This document shows positions 48,388 through 61,000 of a stretch of 64,000 nucleotides of DNA, one piece after another (positions within the stretch are counted from its first letter, which is position 1; every line of letters begins with the position of its first letter). Both the position numbers and the translations under genes were made by a program. Source of the stretch: Phoronis australis (taxonomy: Eukaryota; Phoronida; Phoronidae); assembly GCA_002633005.1 (NCBI GenBank), contig NMRA01000410.1, positions 300,351 through 364,350 of the forward strand. Direction: 5' to 3'. The notes beneath the pieces are model-generated. The model searched no databases, had not been told where the DNA came from, and was given only the letters and a program-made list of their open reading frames with translations.

Positions 48388-51300
48388 CTAGACATCGGTG
48401 AGATTTACCCTAACTTTTTTGATTTCTTGTACATTAGTAGTCCATCCAGATTTTTCCAGTGCTCTCACAACACTGGAGACTACATCTAAGTCAGTGTTTT
48501 TCTTCCACCAGCGTTTGAGACACTGAAAATATAATGCACACACAAAACTTGAGACACTGAAAAATAATATAAAACGCATCCGCAAAACCGTGAAATAGGT
48601 ATACACAGACACAACTTGCATGGGTAGTATGGGCCAATGAAAATCAAAAAATTAAAAACTTTAAACGTATGGATAAATAACGCACAATTTTGTAAAGGCT
48701 TGAAATGGTGCCAGGTGGTGCTTATTAATTTCATGCAACACAATGTAGTCCTTTATAATTGGGCACCACGGGAAGCTACAATAATTCACGGCTGGGAATG
48801 ACCCGAATGACAAAAAAGAATTTTTTCCAGGTGATGTATCATTCTACAAATACATAGGTTTGTGTGATAGAAATATTTTTTGTGTCGTAAAATTTAACAG
48901 AAATAAACGTTTTTGCATGTCTGAATTTGAATAAAGTCAAAATAATGATAAGAAAGAGACGAAATAAGGGAAACTGGAAATCAAATAAGAGGAAATCGAA
49001 ACCAAAAAAATGGGAAATCCTCTTAAAAGCGGAAAATTCCAAGCCCTGATGCTCTGATATTTAGAATTGACAGACGCTGCATTTTTGTACATTGCACTTA
49101 TGTCAAAAATTTCCTTTTTTAAATTGCTGGGTGGATTCCAAATTTTGAGAATCTAAAAACGAAAAGAACCACTTTGAGAAAATTGTCTTGTGATAGTACT
49201 GTCCTTCATAAAAACCAATCTGCAAAATTTCACAAAGACCAAACAAGTTGGTAACCAGGAGCACTCTTATTTTATTGCACAATATTTGTACCTGGCAAAA
49301 ATGAAAAAGTTCAACCCATGTTTGAACCTAAAGCTACAGCTGAGCCCCATTTTTATACCTATTTAAAGAGGATTTGAAACACGATCCATCTTCAGACCTA
49401 AAGTCAACTAAAATCATACCCTATCCCCCTCTCTAGTCACTATTTAGAATCACGCTAGTACTCATGCCCTGTAGATAATTACGGTACCAAAACTTATGAC
49501 AAGCAAACAGCGATATCCCAACCCCGCATTTTTACACCAGTCCTATTTGGTACTCCAAATTTATACTAAAATGGAGAAAAGCAAACCAAATCTGTGCCCA
49601 AAAATGAAAAATGGCACCCGTCTCCGTTAGCAGCATTGTCCTCACTATCCATGCTACGTTAAGTCCCACAAACGTGCTTTGTAGTTAAAAGAATAAGGAA
49701 AAACTTGCAAATTTCATACGAAGAATTCCCATTTTGGAAATTAAACGATCTTTGTGAAATGTTGAGATTTTTGAGAAAAAGATAGATTCAGTGATCATGG
49801 ATTATAAAACTATACAGTTTTAACGGTGTAATATAAATAGTACTTAAAAGTTCTTTAGAAAATTTTATTCTTAGTAATAAAGATCTCCTATTCCATATTA
49901 AATAAAATGTCTAAATTTGGCTAAATTCAGAAAATATCAAATCTTAGAAAAAGTTGATCAGATTCATACGAAACTTTCAGATATTGTGCTTTATGTGAAA
50001 AGCTTTTAGAAATGGTTCTTATAATGCCACACTTTTTCACGAAAAAAAATCTAAACTTCCATGAAACAAAAATTAAACAGTGTAAAAAAAACCCTGTAAC
50101 TGAGCGTTTTTAAGATCTCATTTACATCGATCAAATAATCTTCGATGATTTTATCGATACCATTGTTTTGCTATCAATGTAATTTTCTTTTTTTGTTAAA
50201 ATTTACTGAAAATTAACTTCAACATGATCATGTGAATCAATAGACGGGAGATTGGTAAAAAGTCAAAAATCCAATTTCGCAGCATTTCTACATTCTGAAG
50301 TCTTAAAATCTATAGTTTTGTAAATATCTGGCTTAGTGCGCATACTTGTCAATAAGGTCCTACATAACCGTAAGATAATTTTTACCTCATATTTCACTTC
50401 ATTTATTCCCTGAAGATAGAAGTCATACTCAATATTTCTGATATTGGGGTCCGTTAATTCCTCTCCTACAAGGCAATACACACATAAATATCAGACCAAA
50501 GGCAATGTAAATTACAATCATGTTACAGTCTTGTGGACAACTAATGAACATTAATTAACAAGGTTTTAAACTAAAAGCTAGACAAGTTGTGGCGCTGCCA
50601 TAACAGTTAGTGGCCTAAATTTAAGGACGAATTTTTTGAGAGAAAGTGGGCAACTTCTTTAACTAGGTCATACTTCAAATCACGAGGTCAGTGCTCATAA
50701 GTAAAACATTTCATTAGTAAGCACAATAGCCTAAGGTCATCCATTACCTGGAGTTCAAAATTCGTCCTTAAACTGGAAAAGTTACCTGGTGCATTTGCCG
50801 TCACAAGTAGTGTGTGTTTATAACGAGTGATCGGGGAATCCTGCACTGTTTAGATTGGTATCAGTTTAATGGTATTGTTAATTATGCCCAATTTCTGGAA
50901 CACACCACCAAAACAAAAAAAGCCAAAAGCAAATAAAAGCTTATTACCACTTATCTATTAGATATTTGCTCGAGTTTATTTGCTCAACCTGTCGGACAGC
51001 CAGGTCGTATAGGGCTCAAGGCCCACCAATTCTGGATCAAGTGATCACGGCGTTATTTTGCACACCACCAGCACCGAAAAACGATTGACCTCATTGTCAT
51101 TATTTTGTGGTCATCACTTTGTTAATTAACGTCCACTGTTGACTTTGATAGCATTTGCGTGCCTTGTAAAAATCAAACAATCATGTTCTCCTTTGCTAGC
51201 TAATGATAAACTGATAAACACTCTGCTTATGTCATCAAGTGCTCCAGTGGCAGGATTGAAACTGAGATAGAGAAAAAGGTGATTCAGCTGTATACAAGCC

Positions 51301-52051
51301 AGTCAGGCATTACAGAATTTCAAGATACGATGAATAAGAATCTGTAAGCCAACTGAGGCAGAGAGATAACTACACATACTTGACAAAACACTAACCCCCC
51401 CTCGGCCTTATACTTTGATTGGTGCTGTTATTTTGCCATGTCACTAAGTGTGGAACGTCTTTTCCTATTTCCACAACAAGAGAGTTCACCTCAGCATAGC
51501 ACCGGGGTTAAGTCCGTTGGTGATGTTGCATGTAGAAAGACATCATCTTATTCAAGTAATACAGTTTTTAACAACTTGGAGATTATCACTCATGCCACGG
51601 TGAAAGATGATTCCCGTCGCTTGCCTCCAGCGAATCACACAAACATGAATCTTGAAAAAGGCAACACTGGCTGACAAAATGTTTTATATTCTCAAGTAAG
51701 TGCAGTAAAGAATAGTTTTTGTGCAACACACAATACCGCAAAAGGTAAGATATTAAATTCAGATCAGTCTCTCACAACTGATCTTACTATGCATTCCAAA
51801 ATTTTGCTAAGAAAAAGGGCAATTTTACTGGAGGGAGAACATCTGACACTTCCATTTCAAATGGCCTGTTGCATGAGTTCCTAAAATTTACTAGGTCAAC
51901 TTCTGGCCAAGGAAAAAATATTCCGTCAAAAATCAGAAAAATTGTACAACTAACTGTAGTCACATACCTGGTAACTTCCTCATAACTTCTTTCCAATTAT
52001 GAGGGTGAAGAATGCTAGCCACCTTGTAAAAGAATTCTCGCAGTGACATTT
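48388..52051 (-). other. Death domain (three exons)
   Basis: The spliced C-terminus reads LREFFYKVASILHPHNWKEV in helices 1-2, then MRKLPGEELTDPNIRNIEYD, GINEVKYECLKRWWKK and DVVSSVVRALEKSGW. The NWKEV tryptophan, the I..IE motif, the L..WW position and the V..L..AL..SG ending are the usual Death-domain hydrophobic landmarks, as in FADD-type domains. The length is about 85-90 residues, which is normal, and the protein ends about 10 residues later (VRVNLTDV). Introns split it after helix 2 and before helix 5. Confidence 0.85.
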
Positions 52052-55000
52052 CTGAAAAAAGGGATTAATCATAAGCTTGTATGTTGCAAATCCTGAATGT
52101 AAATCTCTTACCTTAAATTTCCTTGTTATTGGTTTCTTGAGAATTAATCATGAGCAATTGTGACATGTATTGCTATTAGGGACGTTTAACGATAACGATA
52201 ATGCTGCATGTCAAAACACAGCAAAAAGATCTTCACAGCTCTCTTGCAACATCTCCCAGGAGGTGCATAAAGCATACCTTGTTCAAGAGGCTCTTGCTCC
52301 ATAGTCTCGTGATCAGGCGCCACGCTGCGTCCTCCTTTACAGGATGAAGACTTACTTGCTGCAGTGACTAGAAGATGGAAGCAAAACATTCAAACTGAGA
52401 TATAACATTGTGTCAACAGGCAATGCACCTGTAGACATGCCGGAATCTAGAACCTTAGCATCCTCTAGCTGAAAGTCAGAGCTGGTGTCGCCATCATTAA
52501 TACCTAGAGAAACCACGTCAAACTGAATGGCATTTGAAGTTATTAATAAGTGCTCATGCACCGTGGGGTGAAAATCACGTTCTATAACCGTAGCATGGAA
52601 GGATATGTAAAACACATTGAGTGACTGACTTGGGGTTTAGGTGGTGAGGAAGACGGGCTGATTCCACAAAACCTCAGGTTTTACAACTGGACATTAAGTG
52701 TCATGAAAATTAAGCTGCAGTCAACACACGGCAATATGAAGCGTTACACATTCATTCAATGTGAGATTGAGTATTTGCAAGTAGGTTCCAAACAATAAAC
52801 GCTCCTCTATTTAAAACCTGAACAGCTAGAGAGCAGCAACCAATTCATTAGTATGGAGGCGTCTCTAAGTTAAGGCGCTCATGTGACTACCAGATTGCTT
52901 GTATTGCTACCGCTAAAACCACTGTCACACTAGCGCCACCTAGTCAATGTTAAATCACCCATTAATTGCTCTAATAATGCTTTTTAAAGTACTGAGTGCA
53001 CTGACAGTTAAATATTCACAACAGAAATATACTGACCAATTATGCCAGGAGCAGATTAACTATGTTCTATGAGTTTTATTTAACTTGCTGTTCTACTTGT
53101 TTACTAGCAGAGAGCATTTGATTGATATGACACATAAGGTCAGGCCAGTGATGGTGTGATTTGTTTACAACAGAATACTAGAGAACACTTCAGTAGATTC
53201 CATCATATAAGTGAATAAAATAGAACCATAGGCTGGAGCATTCTAAAGCCTCTAGAATACAGTGTGTAAAATGATTGGGTAGATTCCAGTAAGTTATAGA
53301 ATGCGCTTGAATCGGTAAAAAATTCAAGAAGATATTATAAATAAACCCAAGGACAGTAAGAGTGAATCAGCCGAGTTGAGTTGAATTGAGTTAAAGTTAG
53401 ACAGCCAGCTATAGAGATAAATTATTCAAGTATTAAATTATTTTATGTAAGCTATACTGCTTCGTTCTCATTATCATATTGTTTGGATTCTCGGGTCAGT
53501 GACCCTCTTTGTTCTACGATTATTGGTTTAATTGTACCACGTGATCTCTTTGTCTCGTCGCAACACTGGGCCATCGTCCACAATTCTCTCCAAATTTCAG
53601 TTTGCACTCAATTTCTCTTTCCCTCTCTCTCCCTCAAACCAATTTTCCTAACTTCCCTGTTTATCCTTACCTTCCCCATGTCGCTGTCCCGGTGTTGCTG
53701 TTATGCTTCCGCATATTATTACTTAACTTTCTATTCACCACTTACCTTCATTGCTGCTTGGCAGATTGTCACCCACCTTAACAGTTCAACATATTATACA
53801 ACTTTTGTAATTACCGAAATCTGTAGTAGTATAGTTTGTCATAATATATATGAGTCCTTTTATCTCATCTACATGTGTTGTTTCACTGTAAACTAGCTTC
53901 GGTATCGCTTCGCAGTTAGCGCATATAAATACGATTATTGAATCAACCAGTGTAACAGTTGCTGGAAGTGACTCAGGAATTCATCACAATTCAATGCTTT
54001 CCAGCACTGACTCATGCCATGAGGATAGTGTTTACAAGCCTTTCTACACCAAGGATATCCTAGGCGAGGTGCCTCACACCAGCCATGCAGCAAGTCGAGC
54101 ATATTTATAAAGGCATGCCCAAGTTAAGTGAGCGTGTAAATCTTTGTTAGAAAGTACTGCGTCTGTAATTAGTGCCATCAGATTAGGTTTATTGCATTGG
54201 GAACACAATAATGGTAATGTGCTGTCTGCAAGTGATATGGTTGAGTGGGGTGTAATTTGTAAAGTTTTCACAACTTATAAGTCATCTGGAGTATAGAACA
54301 GACAATATACTGACACACCCAGATTTAATAAACAGGACATTCGAAAACAACTTCCGTGCAGATGATATTCCTCCTCCAGACCAGAAAGACTTTCTTGTTA
54401 ACAGACTTATTATATTATATTACATTTTCGAACACAACTAGTGGAGAGTAGCCAATCTCGTTCCTGGCCATCAGCAAGTATTACTCTCATACTTACTGGC
54501 GTTAATACGTATAATGCTATTAAAATCTCTTACCTTCAATTTTGTTGTTTTTGTTAACTTGACACTTAATTCACAAGTAATTGTGGCATGTATTGTTATT
54601 ATTAGCAATGACGTTTAAGAATGACAACGTCGTAGCATATCAAAACACAGCAAAAAGTTTTTAATGCATCTCTTACGACGTCCACCTGGGCCCAGTTGCA
54701 TAAAAGTTATACGCCGTATAGCAACAGTGACGTCGCATTATCATGCGTCACATTGTTCTTGTTGAACAGTTCACCTGACGTCATGCAACAATCAAACTTA
54801 TCCAGCGGATAACTTTTGAAGCATTATGCAACTCAGCCCTGGAGGTACAAGAGACTTAAGTTTATACCTTGTTTAAGAGATTCTTGAACCGTAGTCCCGA
54901 GATCCAACACCACGCTATTTTCATTGGATGAAAAAGTCACGACAGTGTCTGGAAGACAGAGGCAAAAACAATCAAATAGAGACATAACACCGTGTTAACA

Positions 55001-58000
55001 GGCAATGAATGTATTACTTGTTAACTTACTAAATTTGAAAAAGGGGCTGGCTTGACAATCATTAGATTCCACAGAACCTTGAACTTGGAAAGGTACTACA
55101 GAAATATGATGGTACTAAACACATCTACCACAAAAACATATAATTCAATCACATTCACGCGACAATTTAAATGTGGCAATAAAACAACGACGTTCTCAGT
55201 TTGTAGTTACAACATGCTATTATTTAGAATGAACTTTTATTGCCAACGTGAAAATTTGACTAAAAAATTAAATCTCAGGCTCCCCTTGGTATTCACGACA
55301 TAAATTGACATTAATTTGATTCAACCCAACTCCTGAAAAATCTTGCATCATGCAAATTTGGCCACCAACAAATCTTAAAAATTTTGGGCACAGCATTTGC
55401 ATCCACTGAACACAAAGCCATTGACATACCTCAAAAAGTTTGGATACACCCATTTTCATTTCATTGAACCCATGCGCATGCCCTCCAACCATAAATGCCA
55501 GAATGGAGTTAATCAGTCGTGTAAGATATTGGCTACGGGGGTAAACTTCCCAACTTGTTGTTGAGCTATAGAATCAAACAAGTTGGGAGCAACGGGATGT
55601 CGCCGTCATGATGATCAGCAAACGTAGTCAAAATGACACGGAATCAGAGCCAAAACTAACATTTATTTACTAACGGCTTCCAAATGATTACACTGGCAAT
55701 ATAAAAATTTTAAGTCTGGAGTAATTTTCATTTCACTATAACCACGAACAATCTTCGAAAGTTTGGGTACATCCAAATTCATTTCACTCTGCCAAAGACC
55801 TCTGACATATCTTAGAAAGTTTGGATACACCCACTTTAATTTAACTGTACCCAAAACCAGTGACAAGTCTTAGAAACTTTGGATATACCTATTTTCATTT
55901 CACTGAATGCAAGGCCACTGACAATCTTGGAAAGTTTGGGAACGCCCATTTCCATTTCAATGTACCCAAGACCTGGGGCATTCTAAAGCCTAGTACATTG
56001 TGTGGAAAATAATTGGTTAGATTCCGAAAAGTTATGGAATAAGCGTAAATTGGTGAAAAATTCAAGAACATGGTGAGAGATTATAAATATACTCAGGCGC
56101 AGGTAAGTGTGAGTCAGTTGAGTTGAGCCGGTTGAGTTAAGTTACAGTTGAGTTCCACTTCCAGAATCAGCTGTTATGCAATTAGTCAATAGAGAGCCAG
56201 CTAAAGAGACATCAGGTTATTGATCAGAATCAACGAGTGTAACAGTTGCTAGAAGCGGCTCAAAAATTTCATCCCAAAACAACGCATTGCAGCACTGACT
56301 CATGCCATGAAAATAGTGCTTACAGACCTTGCTACACCAAGACTAGCCTAAGGGAGGTGCCTTATCCCAGCCAAGCAGCAAGTCAAGCCTATTCACAAAA
56401 ACATGCCCGAGTTAACTGAGTGAGTAAATCTTTGTTAGAATGTACTGGGCCTGTAATTAGTTCCACCAGATTGGGTTTGCTGCATTGGAAACACAAGTGA
56501 TATAATGGTAATGTGCTATCTGCAAGTGATCTGGGTGAGTGGGGTGTAATTTGTAAAATGCAACTTCCAAGTCACTTGGAGCATAGAACAGACATTACAT
56601 TGGATGTTTTGTATGGGTAGACTTGTGGACATATGGTTGAGATTATACTTGCACTCGTCTTCAGTCTATCTTCGCATCGAAAGCTATTAGCACTGATCAG
56701 TGACAACCGCATGCACCCACCCATCCACAGGGTAAAACGCGACAACAGTAAAGAAAAGAAAAACAAACATCTTGCCAATGGTTTGATATGAACCCAAATC
56801 AATAAAATAATACTAAATAATGTCACAAAGACTCCATGGGAACGCATTTGCTAACTTTCAGGTAAATTATATTCTCATATCCTATCAGGTCAGATTAACC
56901 GACTTATATTTTTATTTTGTAATGGCTGTTTATGCTCAAAGCATTGAACACAGCAAATCTTTAGGATATCATTATAATAACACTTCTATGTCGTACAATA
57001 GCTTTGTCAAGCTACCTGAGCTAGCCCAATACCAGACTGTCAGCTACACCCCTTTGAGTGCTTTAAAGGGATGACTGCAACAACTCAAGGGTGCAGTCGT
57101 TTGGTTGTAGTTCAATTTCCATTATAGTAACAGTTGTTTGTACCTTTCTGCAGTGCTTGTTTGGTGAAGAGTGGCGTAGTGATTCACTACATCCATGGTA
57201 AATTTTCTGCTGCTCAGTTGGTTTACCACCACTGACATACTGAATAAAACGGAGCGATGGCCAGATTCACTAAAAATTGGTTAGTACTTCTGACACAATT
57301 ACTGAGGAATAGGTACCTGTATTGCTGGGCTCCCCATCAAGCAGCTGATCTGTGGAATGAACGTAAGCATCGTTTGAACTGCTGAGGCGAGACCTACAAG
57401 CAGCTGAAAGAAATAAAGAATGATTATTGTTTCCCAAAGTTAAACTGTAAACTTGACAAAACAAACACCTAGATTTAATAAACAGGACATTCGAAAACAA
57501 CTTCCATGCAGATGATATTCCTCGCCCAGAACACACAGACTTTCTTGTTAACTGTCTTACAATCCCGTTTTGTCATAAGCCTGATTGTATTACTGTCATA
57601 CTTACTGGCATTTATAGGTATATCATTTAAATATCTTACCTCCAATTTTCTTGTTTTTGGAAACTTGAGAATTAATTCACATACAATTGCGGCATGTATT
57701 GCTTTTAATAGCAAAGGAAGTTTAAGGATTATGACAATGTCGGTGCATATCAAAACACAGCAAAACGTTCTCAATGGATCTCTTTAAACATTCACCTGGA
57801 GGTAAAAGAAACTTTATACCTTGTTCAAGACGCTCTTGATCAGTAATCCCGAGCTCAGACACAACACTTCGTCTTTTTCCACTGGATGAAGACTTAGCTG
57901 CGGCAGTGTCTGGAAGACAGAGGCAAAAACAATCAAATTGAGATATATCATTGATACTTGATTACTTGTAAACTATCCGGAATTGAAAAGATTGGGCCGG

Positions 58001-61000
58001 TGTGTCAATCATTAGATTACACACGTCCTTGAACTTGGAAAGACACTACAGAAATATGATGATCCTAAAGACTACCTAAAACTCCCCATGAAATCATACA
58101 ACAACGTAAATTCAATCAAGGACATGTGGCATTTCAAATATGGCTGCAATAAAATGAGCAACAGGTACTCAATTAATGGATTGAGTTAACTCGCATTACT
58201 TGTGTCTGTTCAAGTATGGATATCAAGCAATAACTTGTAAATCAACTATTCAATAACTTTACAGCAGTCTAATACAGCCTTTTCCCCAAGACCAGAATTG
58301 CTATCCAAGACAAACGCTACAACTGACACATGGGGGAACCTAGAAATGTTGGATAATTGGGCGTGGGGTTCTGTGGTTAAGTATTAGAGAATCCACTGTT
58401 TAATAACAATTTACATCAACAACAATAACAACAGTAATGCTCCCAGTCAGTAGTTATAACATGCTATTATTTAGAAGTTTTATCATCAAAATAAAAGTTT
58501 GATGAACAAATTAGAGTTCAATTTCAGGTTCCCGTTGGGATTCAAGAGATAAATCGACATCGAAGCTTGGGTACAATCAAATTGATTTAATTGAAAGTTT
58601 GGACACACCCATTTTCATTTCACTGAACCCATGGCCACCGAAAATTTTTAATAGAAAGTTTGAATTCACCAATTTCCACTTCAATGTACCCAAGACCACC
58701 AACATATTTTAGAAAAATTGGGTAAACCCATTTCTAGTTCGCTGCATCCAAGACTACTGCCATATCTTACTAAGTTTCGGTATACCCATTTCACTGTACC
58801 CAAGGCAAGTGATAATTCTTAGAAAGTTTGGGTACATTAATTTCCATTTCACCACGCCCACGACCACAGACAACCTTAGTAAGTTTGAGTACACCCATTT
58901 CCATTTCACTGTAACCATGACTATTAAGTACAAATCTTAGCATTTCCATTTCACCTTACCCAAGGCCAGAGTCCTTCAATTACTTGGAATTAATGTTCCT
59001 TTTAGAATTTATTTTAGGAATTGACGATGTATGTGACAACTGAGCTAACAACAAACCATTATTTTTCTCCATCAGTGGTTCCTCCTCCGAGTCGCTAGTT
59101 CTGGATGTGGATCTTTTCAATTCAAGTGTCTTACCTGAAATAGACAGAAACCATGTCAATTAAATCTACCAAATGCGCAGAAACAAATACAAATTCTACT
59201 ACAATCATGAGCTTTGGCAAAACAGAATGCGCGCTGTAGAAGTCAAATCTAGCCAAAACTCAGCTGGTGCCAGCCCATTGCCATCACATACCTCGGTCAT
59301 GTTTCAATGAAATCCATCAATAAGTTCTCTAGATTCCATCCAAAAACACGCTTTTCTCCTCAAAAATAATTATGGAAAAAGCCCTTGTCAAGACTGAAAT
59401 GGCCACTAGGGTTGAGGCAACTCCTAAGCTGAAATTCGGGGTCCCCAACGCCCAAACAAGCTTAAGCCAGACTATAACTAACCGGCCCTAATAGATTCAC
59501 AAATTAACGCGCATGGCTTAGTCACAATGCTGAGGAAATCCTAGTTGATAATTTCTCTTTAATAATGCCATTGATTTTAAAAATTCAAAGACGAAAAATT
59601 ACTTTTTCAAAACTATCATGTTGGTCGTTTGTCTTATTTAATGTTCATTTTTTGGCTTTGAAACTAGTACGCTTAACATGAGCGTTGTTGACGACTGCAA
59701 TTATCTCCATCAATACACATTCGGCCAAGCCCATCAATAGTGACTAGCTCACTTCATTCTGTGCCATCAAGCCTTTGATGTGCCAAGGAATTCGCTGAAT
59801 ACTCTGGGGGTAAATAGTGCACGCTTTCTCATCTACTTGGCGTGCAAATCCTGTTAGCATAAGATTTGCCTAGTGACCAAACAATAATGAAAAGCCACTA
59901 GTTGAGACCATAATGGCCACTAGGGGTGCTGTAAGAATCGAATCTGTCCAAAAAATTATCTGGCGCTGGCAAATTGCTGTCACATACCACCATTTCAAGT
60001 TCTACTGATATCCACCAGTTGCTTCTGTAAATATTATCATGACATGGTCTTCCCCCACAAAATACTGAAAACCCTTGCCTTCCCAGCCAAGGGGGCGGGG
60101 CTTATTGAAAAGTGGCATGCATCACCCTTATGATTCCCTACACTGTGCCAAATTTCATCAAAATCTGAAGAGAGACTTAGAGCTGGTAAGTGCACAGCTG
60201 AACAAACAAGCAAAATAAAGCCATCACTGAGTACTTGAATTTGCCCGAAAATTGACTGGTGGAGGTGCTTTGCCGTCACATTACCTCTGAGTCAAGTTTC
60301 ACCACAATCCACCAATTGGCTATCTAGATATTATCCGGAAATGCTCTTCCACCACAAAAATATAAAGAAACGCAGAAAAGCCCTGCCCAATGGTATCACA
60401 GGTGGGGAAAATTGAAAAGTGACATGCACCGTTGCCCTAGCCATGTCCTACACCCTTCTGCCAAATTTCATCAAAATGCCACCGGGATTTTTGAGATGTA
60501 GAACAGACAACCAGACAAAATGTCCACAAGATGGTGATGCGGTAGTTGAATTTGCCCCAAAATTGATTGCGGCAGTCGGTTTAGTACGACTTACAAATCT
60601 ACTTAATTTAACATAAAGGTACATTACCTGAACCACTCGAGGACCTAATACGGGCTCTTAGAAAAGAGAATGTTGACCAAAAATGAATTTAAACTCAGGA
60701 TTTTTAAGATCTGTTTGAAAGTAACTTGAAAATGGAGAATGAACAAGTTTGAGACTGATACTCTTTACTTGTTGTAATGGTTTAAGTGGCATTTAACCCA
60801 GTGCTTTCTGTCAAAAACAATTAGTTTCAATTTAGGCCACTTATTGTTCTGCTATAAAACTGGTCTTGTCTCTACTTACTTTAGAAGTGATCTCTGAGCT
60901 CCAGGACAGCGGACAGCTTAATTATTCCTATAAGTCCAAGCTCAAAAAATTTTAGAATAAGGCGTGACCAGAAATTTTCTGACCATTGAATTTACCTCTA

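Noticed and set aside
53483-53896. 137-codon ORF, Ser/Phe/Leu-rich
   Set aside because: It lies within an insertion absent from the paralogous intron copy, is T/C-rich, and has no recognisable domain.
57475-57774. 99-codon minus-strand ORF next to a conserved GTAAGA site
   Set aside because: The conserved donor-like site recurs in the homologous introns, but the frame is broken there, so it is shared intron sequence.
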